A stretch of 64,000 nt of DNA, from NCBI GenBank assembly GCA_022575985.1, contig JAKSXM010000031.1:62001-126000 (forward strand), read 5' to 3'. Under the pieces are notes generated by a model. The model searched no databases, had not been told where the DNA came from, and saw nothing but the letters and a program-made list of their open reading frames with translations. The stretch comes from Anagrus nilaparvatae (Eukaryota; Arthropoda; Insecta; Hymenoptera; Mymaridae). This document shows positions 1 to 11,200 of this stretch, piece after piece. The position numbers and the translations under genes are program-made. Position 1 is the stretch's first letter, and each line of letters begins with the position of its first letter.

Positions 1-564
1 AAGTACAGGATAGTGATTATACATTGACCATTCCATGTTGTGTCTACGGTTTGGACGTTGTTTTAATACAAATGTGCATTCATCCGTAAAGCATATATCA
101 TCTAATAAAAGTTGTTCGTTATTAATTAAGTTTGTAGCCGTTTCTGAGAAATCCATGCGATTAAAAGGATCGGCCTCTGTAAATTGTTGGTGAGGTTGAG
201 GCACATAAGCTTTAAATCCTGCTTTACGCATAACATTGTAGATTGTTGTTTTGCTCAGCCCTACTTCTTGCCCAATGGCTTGCAAGCTCAAAGTACGATC
301 CCCAAGCGCTGTTGCACATATCTGCACTTTTTGGTCTTCTGTCACTTGACGAGATGGATACTCAAATTTTCTATGATTTTTATCAACACAACCACAATAG
401 TTAAAATGGTTATACGTATTTCTAATTGTTCTATCACATGGTACAGGCCGATTCGGAAATCTTTGAGGCCCATTCGCAATCACTCTAGTTGGACTCCTAC
501 CATTCATTAAATATTGTTTTACCATAAACGTTCTTTCTGGTACTGTAAATTTATCATTAGGCAT
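1..564 (-). CDS. Tc1/mariner-type transposase, N-terminal part, cut by the window edge
   Basis: Reading the minus strand from the ATG at 564-562, an uninterrupted frame of 188 codons runs off the left edge, so the gene is only partly visible. The start reads MPNDKFTVPERTFMVKQYL. A helix-turn-helix follows, with a segment like RFPNRPVPCDRTIRNTYNHF, then a second HTH around LQAIGQEVGLSKTTIYNVMR. Near the edge is DDICFTDECTFVLKQR, which corresponds to the 'FSDEATF' motif carrying an acidic catalytic residue of the DDE nuclease. This order matches the DUF4817-type insect transposases of the IS630/Tc1/mariner superfamily; that assignment is family knowledge recalled by eye. The rest of the DDE domain and the downstream TIR lie outside. 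No frameshift or stop is visible, so the copy may be fairly young. The start is the first ATG after an AT-rich stretch and is a best guess. Confidence 0.8.
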   Translation of the reverse strand, partial: MPNDKFTVPERTFMVKQYLMNGRSPTRVIANGPQRFPNRPVPCDRTIRNTYNHFNYCGCVDKNHRKFEYPSRQVTEDQKVQICATALGDRTLSLQAIGQEVGLSKTTIYNVMRKAGFKAYVPQPHQQFTEADPFNRMDFSETATNLINNEQLLLDDICFTDECTFVLKQRPNRRHNMEWSMYNHYPVL

Positions 565-1309
565 TTTTAAATATTTTTTTTTTATAACTTTTGATTCACA
601 ATTTCCAAATATAAAATAATAAAATAAAATATAAAATAAAACAATATAACAATATAAAACTTAACTAATTAAAATATCAAAGAAATAAGTACGGAGATTC
701 AAATTATACTAATATTTTAATCAATAACTAAAAAAAAAGAAAAAGAAAATTTTATCTATTACCCCCACATTATTAAAAAAGATAAGATTTTCTTTTTTTC
801 AAATGTATCAAAAATTAAAAAATTAACAAAAACTTTTGTCTAAAAAAAAAAAATATGTCTAGACCATAGACAAAAAAAACACATACTTTGTATTTCAATA
901 ATTTTCCAATCAGACAAGATTTAATTACACTGGATTTTTTTAAAATTTTTAATAAAAGTAAATATTGTATGAAAATAAATAATAAAATAGATAGTAAATA
1001 CAATACTTTTTATTAATGAAAAAAAATTTATTAGATAAAAAATTTAAAAGAACAAAAATATTTTGAACCAGTTCATTCGATATCAAAAAAAATTAGTAAA
1101 ATATATTCGGAATTTTTTTTTTTTTAATCTAAAGTAAAGGATTTAAGTAATTTGTGTATTTCTGTAGGCATCAAAATAATCTTTTAAAGAATCAAATAAT
1201 AACATATTTTTATCGCTTAATAATAATAGTAAGAATAATATTTTGAATAAGGAAATTTTATTTTTAATAAAATCAATTTATTAATTTTTTAAATTAATAT
1301 TATAATTTA
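565..1309. other. AT-rich stretch without a gene
   Basis: Very AT-rich with homopolymer runs and short inverted A/T blocks. The transposon's terminal inverted repeat would be expected near its left part, but I could not pair it with another end because the element leaves the window. No coding frame looks real. Confidence 0.6.
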
Positions 1310-3884
1310 TTTAAGCAATTAGAATTTGTTTAAAAATTTTCGCATATAATTTTTTATCAAATTTAGTTTAAATTCGCATTCAGGGCATAAAAAAATACAT
1401 GAAACTTAGAGTGGCATCTATTTTCATAAAAAAAGTAATTAACATTTATAAATTGTTTAAACAAATTAGAATTTGTTTAAACAATTTCGCATATAATTTT
1501 TTATCAAATTTAGCTTAAATTCGCATTCAGGGTATAAAAAAATACATGCAACTTAGAGTCGCATCTGGTTTTCATAAAAAAAGTAATTAACATTTATAAA
1601 TTGTTTAAACAAACTGGAATTTGTTTAAACAATTTCACATATAATTTTTAATCAAATTTAGCTTAAAATTCGCATTCAGGGCATAAAAAAATACATGCAA
1701 CTTAGTGTCGCATCTGATTTTGATAAAAAAAGTAATTAACAATTATAAATTGTTTAAACAAATTAGAATTTGTTTAAACAATTTCGCATATAATTTTTAA
1801 TCAAATTTAGCTTAAAATTCGCTTTCAGGGCATAAAAAAATACATGCAACTTAGTGTCGCATCTGATTTTGATAAAAAATGTAATTAACAATTATAAATT
1901 GTTTAAACAAATTAGAATTTGTTTAAACAATTTCGCATATAATTTTTAATCAAATTTAGCTTAAAATTCGCATTCAGGGCATAAAAAAATACATGCAACT
2001 TAGTGTCGCATCTGATTTTGATAAAAAAAGTAATTAGCAATTATAAATTGTTTAAACAAATTAGAATTTGTTTAAACAATTTCGCATATAATTTTTAATC
2101 AAATTTAGCTTAAAATTCGCATTCAGGGCATAAAAAAATACATGCAACTTAGAGTCGCATCTGGTTTTCATAAAAAAAGTAATTAACATTTATAAATTGT
2201 TTAAACAAACTGGAATTTGTTTAAACAATTTCACATATAATTTTTTATCAATTTTAGCTTAAAATTCGCATTTAGGGCTTAAAAAATACATGCAACTTAG
2301 TGTCGCTTCTGATTTTGATAAAAAAAGTAATTAACAATTATAAATTGTTTAAACCAATTAGAATTTGTTTAAACAATTTCGCATATAATTTTTAATCAAA
2401 TTTAGCTTAAAATTTGCATTCAGGGCATAAAAAAATACATGCAACTTAGTGTCGCATCTGATTTTGATAAAAAATGTAATTAACAATTATAAATTGTTTA
2501 AACAAATTCTAATTTGTTTAAACAATTTCGCATATAATTTTTAATCAAATTTAGCTTAAAATTCGCATTCAGGGCATAAAAAAATACATGCAACTTAGTG
2601 TCGCATCTGTTTTTGATAAAAAAAGTAATTAACAATTATAAATTGTTTAAACAAATTAGAATTTGTTTAAACAATTTATTTGTCGTTTAATAAAAATAAT
2701 ATAATAATAATAATAGTAATAATAATAATTTTAACTTTCTTATTCTTTTTTATTAATTAAATTACTTTTTTTATCAAAAACAGATGCGACACTAAGTTGC
2801 ATGTATTTTTTTATGCCCTGAATGCGAATTTTAAGCTAAATTTGATTAAAAATTATATGCGAAATTGTTTAAACAAATTCTAATTTGTTTAAACAATTTA
2901 TAATTGTTAATTACATTTTTTATCAAAATCAGATGCGACACTAAGTTGAATGTATTTTTTTATGCCCTGAATGCGAATTTTAACCTAAATTTGATTAAAA
3001 ATTATATGCGAAATTGTTTAAACAAATTCTAATTTGTTTAAACAATTTATAATTGTTAATTACTTTTTTTATCAAAATCAGAAGCGACACTAAGTTGCAT
3101 GTATTTTTTTAAGCCCTGAATGCGAATTTTAAGCTAAAATTGATAAAAAATTATATGTGAAATTGTTTAAACAAATTCCAGTTTGTTTTAAAACAATTTA
3201 TAAATGTTAATTACTTTTTTTATGAAAACCAGATGCGACTCTAAGTTGCATGTATTTTTTTATGCCCTGAATGCGAATTTTAAGCTAAATTTGATTAAAA
3301 ATTATATGCGAAATTGTTTAAACAAATTCTAATTTGTTTAAACAATTTATAATTGTTAATTACTTTTTTTATCAAAATCAGAAGCGACACTAAGTTGCAT
3401 GTATTTTTTTAAGCCCTGAATGCGAATTTTAAGCTAAAATTGATAAAAAATTATATGTGAAATTGTTTAAACAAATTCCAGTTTGTTTAAACAATTTATA
3501 AATGTTAATTACTTTTTTTATGAAAACCAGATGCGACTCTAAGTTGCATGTATTTTTTTATGCCCTGAATGCGAATTTTAAGCTAAATTTGATTAAAAAT
3601 TATATGCGAAATTGTTTAAACAAATTCTAATTTGTTTAAACAATTTATAATTGTTAATTACTTTTTTTATCAAAATCAGATGCGACACTAAGTTGCATAT
3701 ATTTTTTTATGCCCTGAATGCGAATTTTAAGCTAAATTTGATTAAATATTATATGCGAAATTGTTTAAACAAATTCTAATTTGTTTAAACAATTTATAAT
3801 TGTTAATTACATTTTTTATCAAAATCAGATGCGACACTAAGTTGCATGTATTTTTTTATGCCCTGAATGCGAATTTTAAGCTAA
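1310..3884. mobile_element. Foldback-like element: two inverted arms of tandem ~149-bp units
   Basis: The left arm (about 1310-2686) has about nine direct units and the right arm (about 2755-3884) eight units in inverse orientation. The anchor CAGGGCATAAAAAAA recurs at 1381, 1528, 1677, 1826, 1975, 2124, 2273, 2421 and 2570 (spacing 147-149). Its complement recurs at 2816, 2965, 3114, 3265, 3414, 3563, 3712 and 3861. Each unit contains a palindromic core with two GTTTAAAC blocks around TTAGAATT. The 2690-2750 centre is an (AAT)-rich loop. Some unit variants recur across the arms (AAGCCCTG at 3112 and 3412; GGGCTTAAA at 2276). Long arms of tandem subrepeats are typical of Drosophila FB-type elements. 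No transposase frame is present, so this would be non-autonomous. Family assignment is inference. Confidence 0.75.
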
Positions 3885-5689
3885 GCGATTGAAGTATTTT
3901 TTCAATTTTTTACAGTTTCTTCGAAATATTTCATCCAAAAAAGATGATTTTTTTTTTAAATCATGGTATTCTTTTCAAGCGAATTCGAATTTTTTATTTT
4001 TTTTATTTTTTATAAATATATTACCAAAAAATAGCTATAAAAACTTAGAAAAAACTAACAAGTTGGGGGAAATAATATTTTGTTCAAAAACATATAAAAA
4101 TTTTGGTTGGCGAAGGTCATTTTTTAAAAGCTGTACCTTTCAGCTAATTCTGCTAGTAAGGTATTAAAATTTTATATGGCCCTTGGCTAAAAAAGGGGAA
4201 TTCCCCAGATTGCATTTTACCAGGTAATTTACGGGCGATCTGGATCATTCTTTTTTTTTCTGGCTACGATCTGTAAATATACCACACTGAAATAGTATAT
4301 TACGAGCCCGTGTCCAGAAAAGTAAAGAATGGCTCAAATCGCACGTTAATTACCTTCCGAGGCAAAGCTGAGGTTGGTAAACTGCAATTTGGGCCATTCT
4401 ATATTTATCAACAAGGGTCGTATACGATTTTCCTTCGTCAGTGGCAAGAAATTGCGTCTTTTGCGGTCGCGCAGCGGCCGGGAATTACGTGCTTTCTGGT
4501 CGCTGACAAGAAAAAAAAATCCGGTTGCCGCTACCAGAATTCCGTTAGCGGCAACCGGATTTTTTTTTTTTATTTCATATGGTTGCAAATGTCAAAATGT
4601 AAAGAAAAGATAGAAAAAAATTTTTTTTTACTCGTTTGTCAAAGAATCACAAGAAAAGTTTTTTTTATGATTTATCATGCCACATTACTCGCATTTTAAA
4701 TGCATGAAAATAATATTTTTTAAATTTTTAAAAAAATTTTTCTTTACATTTTAAAGACATTTGCAATCGTTTAAACGGAATTCCGGTAGCCACAAACAGA
4801 TTTTTTTTCTTCAATGTATTTTTTATTCTGGTAATACTAAAAACAACAAAAACATTTACATTTAAAAATTACGCAAGTTTTCTATGTGTGCTTGTATTTT
4901 GGCCTTTGTTTTTAGCTGTAAAAATTTTTCACTGCTAAAGTTTTTAGATCTGAAAAACTTTACGCAAGTTTTAAATATTAAAATACATATTATCTAAATT
5001 TGCTATATTGAAAATTACCAATTATTATTTGAAGCGAATTGACCAATAATTAATCCAACTTACAATTATCAAAAATTATTTGTAAAAACTTGCCAGGCTG
5101 CCAAGTAAAAAAAAATTGAAAATTTGAAACTTAATTTGTAAAATTTGCAAAATAAATATATCCATTTTTCATAATTAATTAACGGCCTGACAAGTTTTTT
5201 TAAATAATTTTTAATAATTTGTAAGTTGGATTTTTGGATTTCGTTCAAACTTGCGTCCCGAGACGACACGTCTCTGTAGATTTATGAATGAATAAATATT
5301 TTCTGTAATTTAGGTTTTTGCAGGAAACGAACCCATATGATCAAGGCTGAGATGTAACTTTGTGGCAATGTATTGCAGGCTAGTAAAATTAAAAGTATAA
5401 ATTTTGTCTTCAGAAAAAATTCAAGAAAATGCTTTGAATTTGCATCAAGACATATAAACTGTATTTATGTTTTTTTTTTTTTTTTAAATAAAAAATTAAA
5501 TGTTTTCATTAATTTAATTTTATATTTTATTTGACCAAAGTCCTCGATACCCAAGTAGTTTACTAAGCAATTATTTTGAGAGTTCTAAAAATTAAGTTAG
5601 ATAATATTTGTAAAGTATTTAAAATATTAAAAAAACTTTTATAACTTAAAAAAAAGAAAAAAATAATAATAATAGAAGAATAAAACAAT
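3885..5689. other. Non-coding AT-rich DNA with small hairpins
   Basis: No supported gene. Contents are an imperfect hairpin around 4335-4402 (GAATGGCTCAAAT facing ATTTGGGCCATTC), the strong GC hairpin listed separately at 4511-4570, and a related sequence GGAATTCCGGTAGCC near 4780. The remainder is A/T runs. Short open frames over 4310-4699 exist on both strands because of the hairpins and are not credible genes. Confidence 0.6.
4511..4570. repeat. Perfect hairpin with A/T-run flanks
   Basis: The stem ATCCGGTTGCCGCTA (4520-4533 region) pairs with TAGCGGCAACCGGAT (4546-4560). It is extended by nine A on the left and ten or more T on the right, giving about 23 bp of uninterrupted pairing around a 12-nt loop containing GAATTC. 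The GC core stands out in AT-rich surroundings. It could be the core of a short MITE or a strong RNA hairpin. It resembles an intrinsic terminator only by coincidence of shape, since this is eukaryotic DNA. Confidence 0.7.
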
Positions 5690-6041
5690 ACAAATTATTT
5701 TGACGTGTAACAATTTTTTTGTTTCACAATATTTCAGCAACAAATCCGTTGGCCTCTTCAGGTGATCTGAATACAAAAATTATCTAATTTTTTCTGAATT
5801 ACTAATGAACAATATGAGAATTCAAAAAATTTTTATATTAACAATGTGTTAAACTTACATAAAAATACTTGTTTTATGAGCTATGCGACACTGGGTGCTG
5901 CCGACATGAGACTAATTATTTTTTATTTTTTAAAAAAATCTTTGAAAAATCTTTATAAATACATTAAATAGCCATATGTTTTTCATCACATTTCTTTAAT
6001 ATACGTATCAAATGTATTTTAATATTTATTAACGTGGGACA
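5690..6041. mobile_element. Non-coding end region of a Penelope-like element, inverted relative to its RT remnant
   Basis: This segment is repeated at 19215-19597 with the same order of blocks: TTGTTACACGTCAAAATAAT on the minus strand, then CCTGAAGAGGCCAACG, then AACGTGGGAC just before the coding remnant. On the minus strand it carries a hammerhead-like motif (5719-5775). The conserved order in two copies shows it belongs to the element and is not a chance neighbour. PLEs are known to carry such pseudo-LTR sequence, sometimes inverted. Confidence 0.55.
5719..5775 (-). ncRNA. Hammerhead ribozyme-like motif in PLE terminal sequence
   Basis: On the minus strand: UCAC (5765-5762), CUGAAGA (5761-5755, fitting CUGANGA), an imperfect helix II with CAAC/GUUG pairing, GAAA (5735-5732), a minimal AUAU helix III, U as the cleavage nucleotide (5728), and GUGA (5727-5724) closing helix I with UCAC. 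The very short self-complementary helix III resembles PLE hammerheads described as acting as dimers. The second copy near 19270 has lost GAAA (GUAA), so it is decayed. Confidence 0.45.
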
Positions 6042-6777
6042 ATGACATTTTTATTTATACAATTAAACGACCCGGCATTCTCATTTTCATTTATCATATT
6101 ATTAAATTTATTGATATATACTACTTCCGAAAATTTTCTTGTTTTAAAATCTGGTTCCGTGTCTAATATCGCGATATTCTTAAAATCAATATTATGCAAC
6201 AGTTTGCAATTATTAGGTATTGGTTTATCTAACTTATTTTTGATAACAAATAGTATGACAAAAAGTATAAATATCCCTGATAACTACAAAATAATATCGT
6301 TTGATTTAGTTTCTATGTTTACAAACATTTCTAAAGATGATATCTTAGAAACCCTGTATAAAAGATTCGAAATCTTATCGAAAAGATCACATTTGCCATT
6401 TGTAGAAATAATCAAATCAACGGAATTGCTTTTTGACAATATTTATTTTACGTTTGAAAACGTAATGTGCAGACAAATTTCGGGTACACCTATGAGGAGT
6501 CTGCTCAATAATTTTTTCGGACAATGTCATGGATTACTTAGAAACTACAGCTTTAAATAAATTAGATTTTAAACCATTATTTTATTACAGATATTTTGAC
6601 GACATTATAATGTGCGTATCGGACGAGAAAATTAATGACACGCTAAATATTTTTAATAGTATAAATCCCAATTTGCGATTCACTAAAGAAATAAAAAATC
6701 CTCAAAATGGTATTTATTATCTTGACATCATCATCTTTAGAAACAATAATGCCAAAACCAATGTTTTATCCCTTTTT
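6042..6777 (+). pseudogene. Penelope-like reverse transcriptase, degraded fragment
   Basis: Two overlapping frames (6042-6560 and 6529-6780) together give a PLE reverse transcriptase. The first has YKIISFDLVSMFTNIS (the catalytic D block) and ends near ISGTPMRSLLNNFFG, corresponding to the 'GTPMGSPLSP' block. The second has YYRYFDDIIMCVS, the Y-x-DD box, followed by LRFTKEI and YYLDIIIF. A frameshift lies between about 6500 and 6560. The GMGS glycine is changed to arginine and the downstream domain, including the GIY-YIG nuclease, is missing. The copy is therefore inactive. Its sequence is clearly different from the intact PLE at 42449-43906. Confidence 0.8.
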
Positions 6778-7132
6778 TAATAAATAGCTATTTCTTTACC
6801 CTTTTTTAGCTAATTTTGACTAATTTTCGCGAGTAAAAGATTGATTGTGGGCACTCTTCTTATGTGACTCATTTTTGAATGTCACATCTTAAAAAATTTT
6901 TTTGGACATTTTGGGAAAATTTTAGCGAATTTCATCAATGCGAACTTGATTTTAGGCCAATTCGGAAAATTCAAACCTCTAAAAATAAAACCGGAAGAAT
7001 TTTTGAGCATTACCCGCTTCCCTAAAGTATCGACGGAAACAACAGCTTCTTAGACGTCTGAGATAACGTTGCTTGAGACTTTTGAATAAGGTTTTAAACG
7101 TAGTATATAATATATGCGTATATATAATGTAC

Positions 7133-7915
7133 TAGCATAGGTGATAGGGGGGGCTCCGCTGTGTCGCATTTACTTCTGTTTGTGTTGCTTAAAAAAATCG
7201 GAAAGGGATCTTGGGTCTGATCAACAGAAAATTATTCGAGAAATCAATAATTCTACACAAAAAAGTTTTGCAGCATCATTCTATACCAAAAATCATTTGT
7301 GCTGAAAAAAAAATTGTGCTGAAAAGTTCAACACAAATTTTTTTTAGTCAAAGTATGTAACACACCATTTTAAATATTAAATAACTAATTTATTTCGTAT
7401 AATAGCATAAACAAATATCACTTTACACAGTGTGAATATTATGATTAGAAAAAGTTTGTGTTGATCTTTTCGGCACAACGATTTTCGTAGTAGTACGATT
7501 CCGCAAAACATTTTTGTGTAGAATTATTGATGTGTTGAATAATTTTGTTTTGAACAGATCCCTTGTCAAAAAATCATGTTTCACTACAAATTTATAACTA
7601 TGCAAACACATTTAAAGTATTCTGATCAGCGTAGGTAAAACATTAATGAAAAATTATAGGTTCTGATTAATTCTATAATTATAATAGAGAAAATAAAAAA
7701 ATTTAAGTGAGTACAAACAGACAGAGAAATAAATTTTGAAATATATATAGTATATGGAGAATTGACTATTAAAATCTATGTCCTATGTCACCCGCAAACT
7801 TTTTTTCTTCATTTTAACACCGGTTTCATGCTAATTGGTTAAGCGGTTCTTGAGTGATGGGGATACATTTAGATAAACAAATAAATTTTCAAATATATAT
7901 AGTATTAAGTGGAGA
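7133..7915 (-). mobile_element. Helitron-like non-autonomous element, with a second 5' end nested inside
   Basis: On the minus strand the 3' end is CTAG (7136-7133) followed by T, preceded by a decayed GC-rich stem. The 5' end reads TCTCCACTTAATACTATATA from 7915 and is preceded by A. A second 5' end of the same type (TCTCCATATACTATATA) starts at 7760, so one copy appears truncated or inserted into another. Just inside each 5' end is the shared block AATTTATTT and the 'cacccgcaaac' segment (GTGACATAGG region). TC...CTAG ends in an A^T target are the canonical Helitron signature. No Rep/helicase frame is present. The relation to 8224-9188 and 23911-25426 supports the call. Confidence 0.6.
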
Positions 7916-8223
7916 TGAAAGTATATCGCGCTGGATAATAGCGGTCACGTACTAAGTAAGTAGATTCCTGTAAAAAATATTTTAAGAAACGAAGTACTTT
8001 CCACGGTAAAAAAAGAAACGAGGAACTTTAAAAAATAACCCCTTCTTCCTTCTCCAACGGCCCTATGAGCGATGGATATTAAAGCATAAAACATTATAAA
8101 AAATACTAACATATATTATATAAAGCAAGCAAAACCATCATTATCTTTTGATGTACAAAAAAAAGTTTGCACACATAAGAAGTTTTTTGTATAATTATCG
8201 CATTTATTTCTTTTATAATGTAA

Positions 8224-9085
8224 CTAGCATAGGTGTGAGGGGGGGCTCCGCCCCCCCTGATCTATTCCCGGTGCTGTTGTTATTGATTTTTTATTATTAT
8301 CATGTTGTTATTGTCCAAAATATATATCAATGTCAAAAAAAATTAACGCCTTGAAATGAGCTAAAATTTTTTTCTTAATGTAGACCTTTTACCAGTTCAA
8401 ATGTGACCAATAAGATAAAATTTGTAGTAAATTCAAAGAAATGGTGTAATTTTGAAAATGGGCCAGATCAGGCTATTTTTGGACCTTTGAACAGACATAT
8501 TTCGGGCCCATGAGGTGCTAGAGGACTAAAACTTTGGCTGAGGGACTTTTTTATAACCCCAAACTATACCCTAAAATTTGAGTTCAATATATATAATATA
8601 TAGTAAAAAATTTTTTTTTTTTTTTTTTTTAATTATAAATAAAAATTTAACTAAGTACGCATAAATTACATTTTAATATAGAATATAAATTACATTATAA
8701 TATACACAGACCCACAAATAAATGATTAGAAATACCATAAAAATAAAAAAATGAAAAAAATTTTTTTACCAGCTTTAAAAATATTTTATAAAATTTTAAA
8801 GATACCTCCGTTTTGAATAAAAATTTCATAGAATACGTAAAAATTAGTGCTGAATCGAATACTATGAAGTGCGATAGCTAAATTTTTCGATAGTCTCGAG
8901 ATATTTCAATTATTGTTAAAATTTTTAAAAAATGTTATCAAGTTCAAAAATACTAAAAATTAAATATCTCAAAAACTACGACAGCTAATCAGAAAATATA
9001 AGGCCTATGTCACCCGCAGATTTTTTATCTTTATTTTGACACCGGTTTCATGCCAATTGGTTCGGCGGTTCTTGCGTGATGAGTG

Positions 9086-9157
<72 letters not shown>

Positions 9158-9188
9158 AATAAATTTTCAAATATATATAGTATTAAGA
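8224..9188 (-). mobile_element. Helitron-like non-autonomous element (complete)
   Basis: On the minus strand the element begins TCTTAATACTATATATATTT (9188, preceded by A). It passes a (TGTC)n tract and the CACGCAAGAACCGCCGAACC block, and ends GGGGGGGCGGAGCCCCCCC, ten spacer bases, CTAG (8227-8224), followed by T. The GC hairpin a few bases before CTAG, the 5' TC and the A^T flanks are what a canonical Helitron should show. Length is about 965 bp with no protein frame, so it would be mobilised by an autonomous relative elsewhere. Confidence 0.7.
9086..9151. repeat. (CAGA)n microsatellite inside the Helitron-like element
   Basis: About sixteen uninterrupted CAGA units. At the equivalent place other copies have (TG)n (23943-23973), so the tract is a variable internal part of the family. 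The open frame across it on the minus strand (SVCLSVCL) is a repeat artefact. Confidence 0.9.
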
Positions 9189-10167
9189 TATAAATAGCGC
9201 GATAAGTAGTTTTATATTTGCTCAAAACAATATTGAGCAAAAAAAAGCAAAATACAAAGCTTGGTTTGATCAATTTTATTGAAACCAAATTTGTTTTACA
9301 ATTGCTTCAAAATGATTTGCTGTAATAGCTGTTATGAAAAAAGTTTTAATAATTTAGCATGCACTAAATTAATTAAACCAACCAACATAAGAAATTGTTA
9401 CTTTTAATATAGGTTACAGCAGTTTAAATTATATTCTTATTTTAAAGAAATTTATATTACCGCTTTCTTAGCAGTATAAATATTTTTATTTGCACAAATA
9501 AGTAAAATTTGAGCAAAGCTAAATACAATTTTTAAAACTAGTTTATACATCAATATTAAATAAATAAAAATGTATAAATGTTTTTCATTATTTGAGATCA
9601 TTTAAACGATATCTAACAACAATAGGCCCAAAAGCGTTCACATGCACATGCATAAAATAATTAAATTAGTAATTTATATTTCAAATAAATTTAAAAAAAA
9701 ACTATCAACCCAAAATATTTTTACTAAATAGTAAATTTACGATACTCATTATTATACTTTTTGTAAATTGATCAATATCGAGTAACGAAACTATAAACAA
9801 TTAATATAATGAGCATCTAAGTCAAATATAGTACTTCTTGAAAATTTTTATATTTGGTATGATTTTGACCTTCATTATAACAGCAGATATAATTTTAAAA
9901 TCGTTGTTAGGACACCTTACTAAGTTTTTTAAAAAAAATATTAAGGCTAATGTACGCTTGATATATAAAATAAAAATTTTTTTACTCATTACTATGAAAG
10001 ATTTTTTTTTATATTATGAAGTTCATTAAAGAAATTCATTAAAATTTTGATTTTGAGGGTGTTGAAAATGCTCGTTATAGTACCATTCTTGTATCTGGTA
10101 AAACTAAATAAGTAACGTTCTTGATTTTTAAATTGTACAAGAGATGATCTAGTTCGTTGATCATCAG
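9189..10167. other. AT-rich stretch without a gene
   Basis: No repeat family or coding frame recognised. Low-complexity A/T sequence only. Confidence 0.55.
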
Positions 10168-11200
10168 ATGATGAATTTTCAGCAATTGATGGCTTGTAAC
10201 TTTTCGTATCTGGATTCTAAATTTAAAATTAAATTAAAATTAAAATTTAAATTAGTTTGTTTTTAAAAAATTTTTGGATTCTAAATTTGGCGGTAGAGAA
10301 ATACTAAAAAAAAGATAAAATTTTAAGCTCAGGTAAAAAACAGTTTATTGTAAATTTTTTTGTATTTCCTACGAGTTTATAATAAATTCATTTATTCTTT
10401 GCAGGCAAATATATTTGTTTTTGATATATCACTTACCAAAAATCCAATTGTCTAGAATGTTTTGAAAAAATTCTGTTCTAAAAGAATAACTAATAGCTTT
10501 AAAATAAAACATATTTACATATAATATTAAATAAAAGACGTATATCAAATATACATTGATGCACAAAAATTCTCTATAATCTAATCAACTTTCTTATTCT
10601 ATTTTTTGCTACTTCATTACTAACTTTTTAATTACTTCTTTCTTTTTAAAGACATGTTATACTTTTAAAGTCTAAATTCTCATAAGCAATGTGTCATAAG
10701 AAACAAATCTTACTCTTACCAGAATTCAATTTGGAAATTAAATTCTGTAAATTCTTTTACTTACTTTTAATAATGAATTAGCGTAGAATATATTTTTTTA
10801 AATTGCAGATGTTTATATACCATATATATGTGATATTTGTCTAAGTACATGCATTTTTTATTGAATATTATAAGTTAATATATTTTATTTTAAAGACATT
10901 TGTTACTCTTTTCAAACAGCATTTTTCCAAATCATTCTTCTTAAAACCATAAAAAAACTTATGCTAGACAGATTTTTAGTAAGCAATATATCAAAAACAA
11001 TTAGAATTACCTGCAAAGAACATAAATTTATTACAACTTTAAGAAAATACAAATAAATTTATATATATTCATATAAATAAAATAAATTTATAGAATTGTT
11101 TTTTACATCAGCGCAAAGTTTCATCTTTTTTTTTGTATAACTCTACCAAAAATTTGAGAATCCAAACATGAAAAGTTACAAATCATCAATTACTAAAAAT
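10168..11200. repeat. Imperfect inverted duplication, ~250-290-bp arms
   Basis: 10168-10460 and 10955-11200 are inverted copies. GCAATTGATGGCTTGTAACTT matches, reversed, the ATTGATGATTTGTAACTT block near 11165-11195. Further in, TTCTTTGCAGG and TTTTTGATATAT near 10397-10435 match the reverse of 10985-11035. Arms are clearly diverged. The inner TTTCTTTGCAG block resembles a splice acceptor. No coding frame is visible. It may be an old palindromic transposon. Confidence 0.5.

Noticed and set aside
184..510. 108-codon open frame on the plus strand
   Set aside because: It is antisense to the well-supported transposase frame on the minus strand and has no domain of its own.
1310..3884. CRISPR array
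   Set aside because: Regular spacing, but the whole ~149-bp unit is repeated with no unique spacers, the arms are inverted, and the context is eukaryotic transposon DNA.
4310..4699. Overlapping open frames on both strands
   Set aside because: They follow from inverted repeats and GC hairpins; translated sequences are not domain-like and mirror each other.
9031..9288. 85-codon frame with SVCLSVCL repeats
   Set aside because: Translation of the (CAGA)n microsatellite inside the Helitron-like element.
10140..10180. CUGAUGA on the minus strand, tested as a hammerhead
   Set aside because: The following GAAC lacks GAAA and no helix I or III could be formed.
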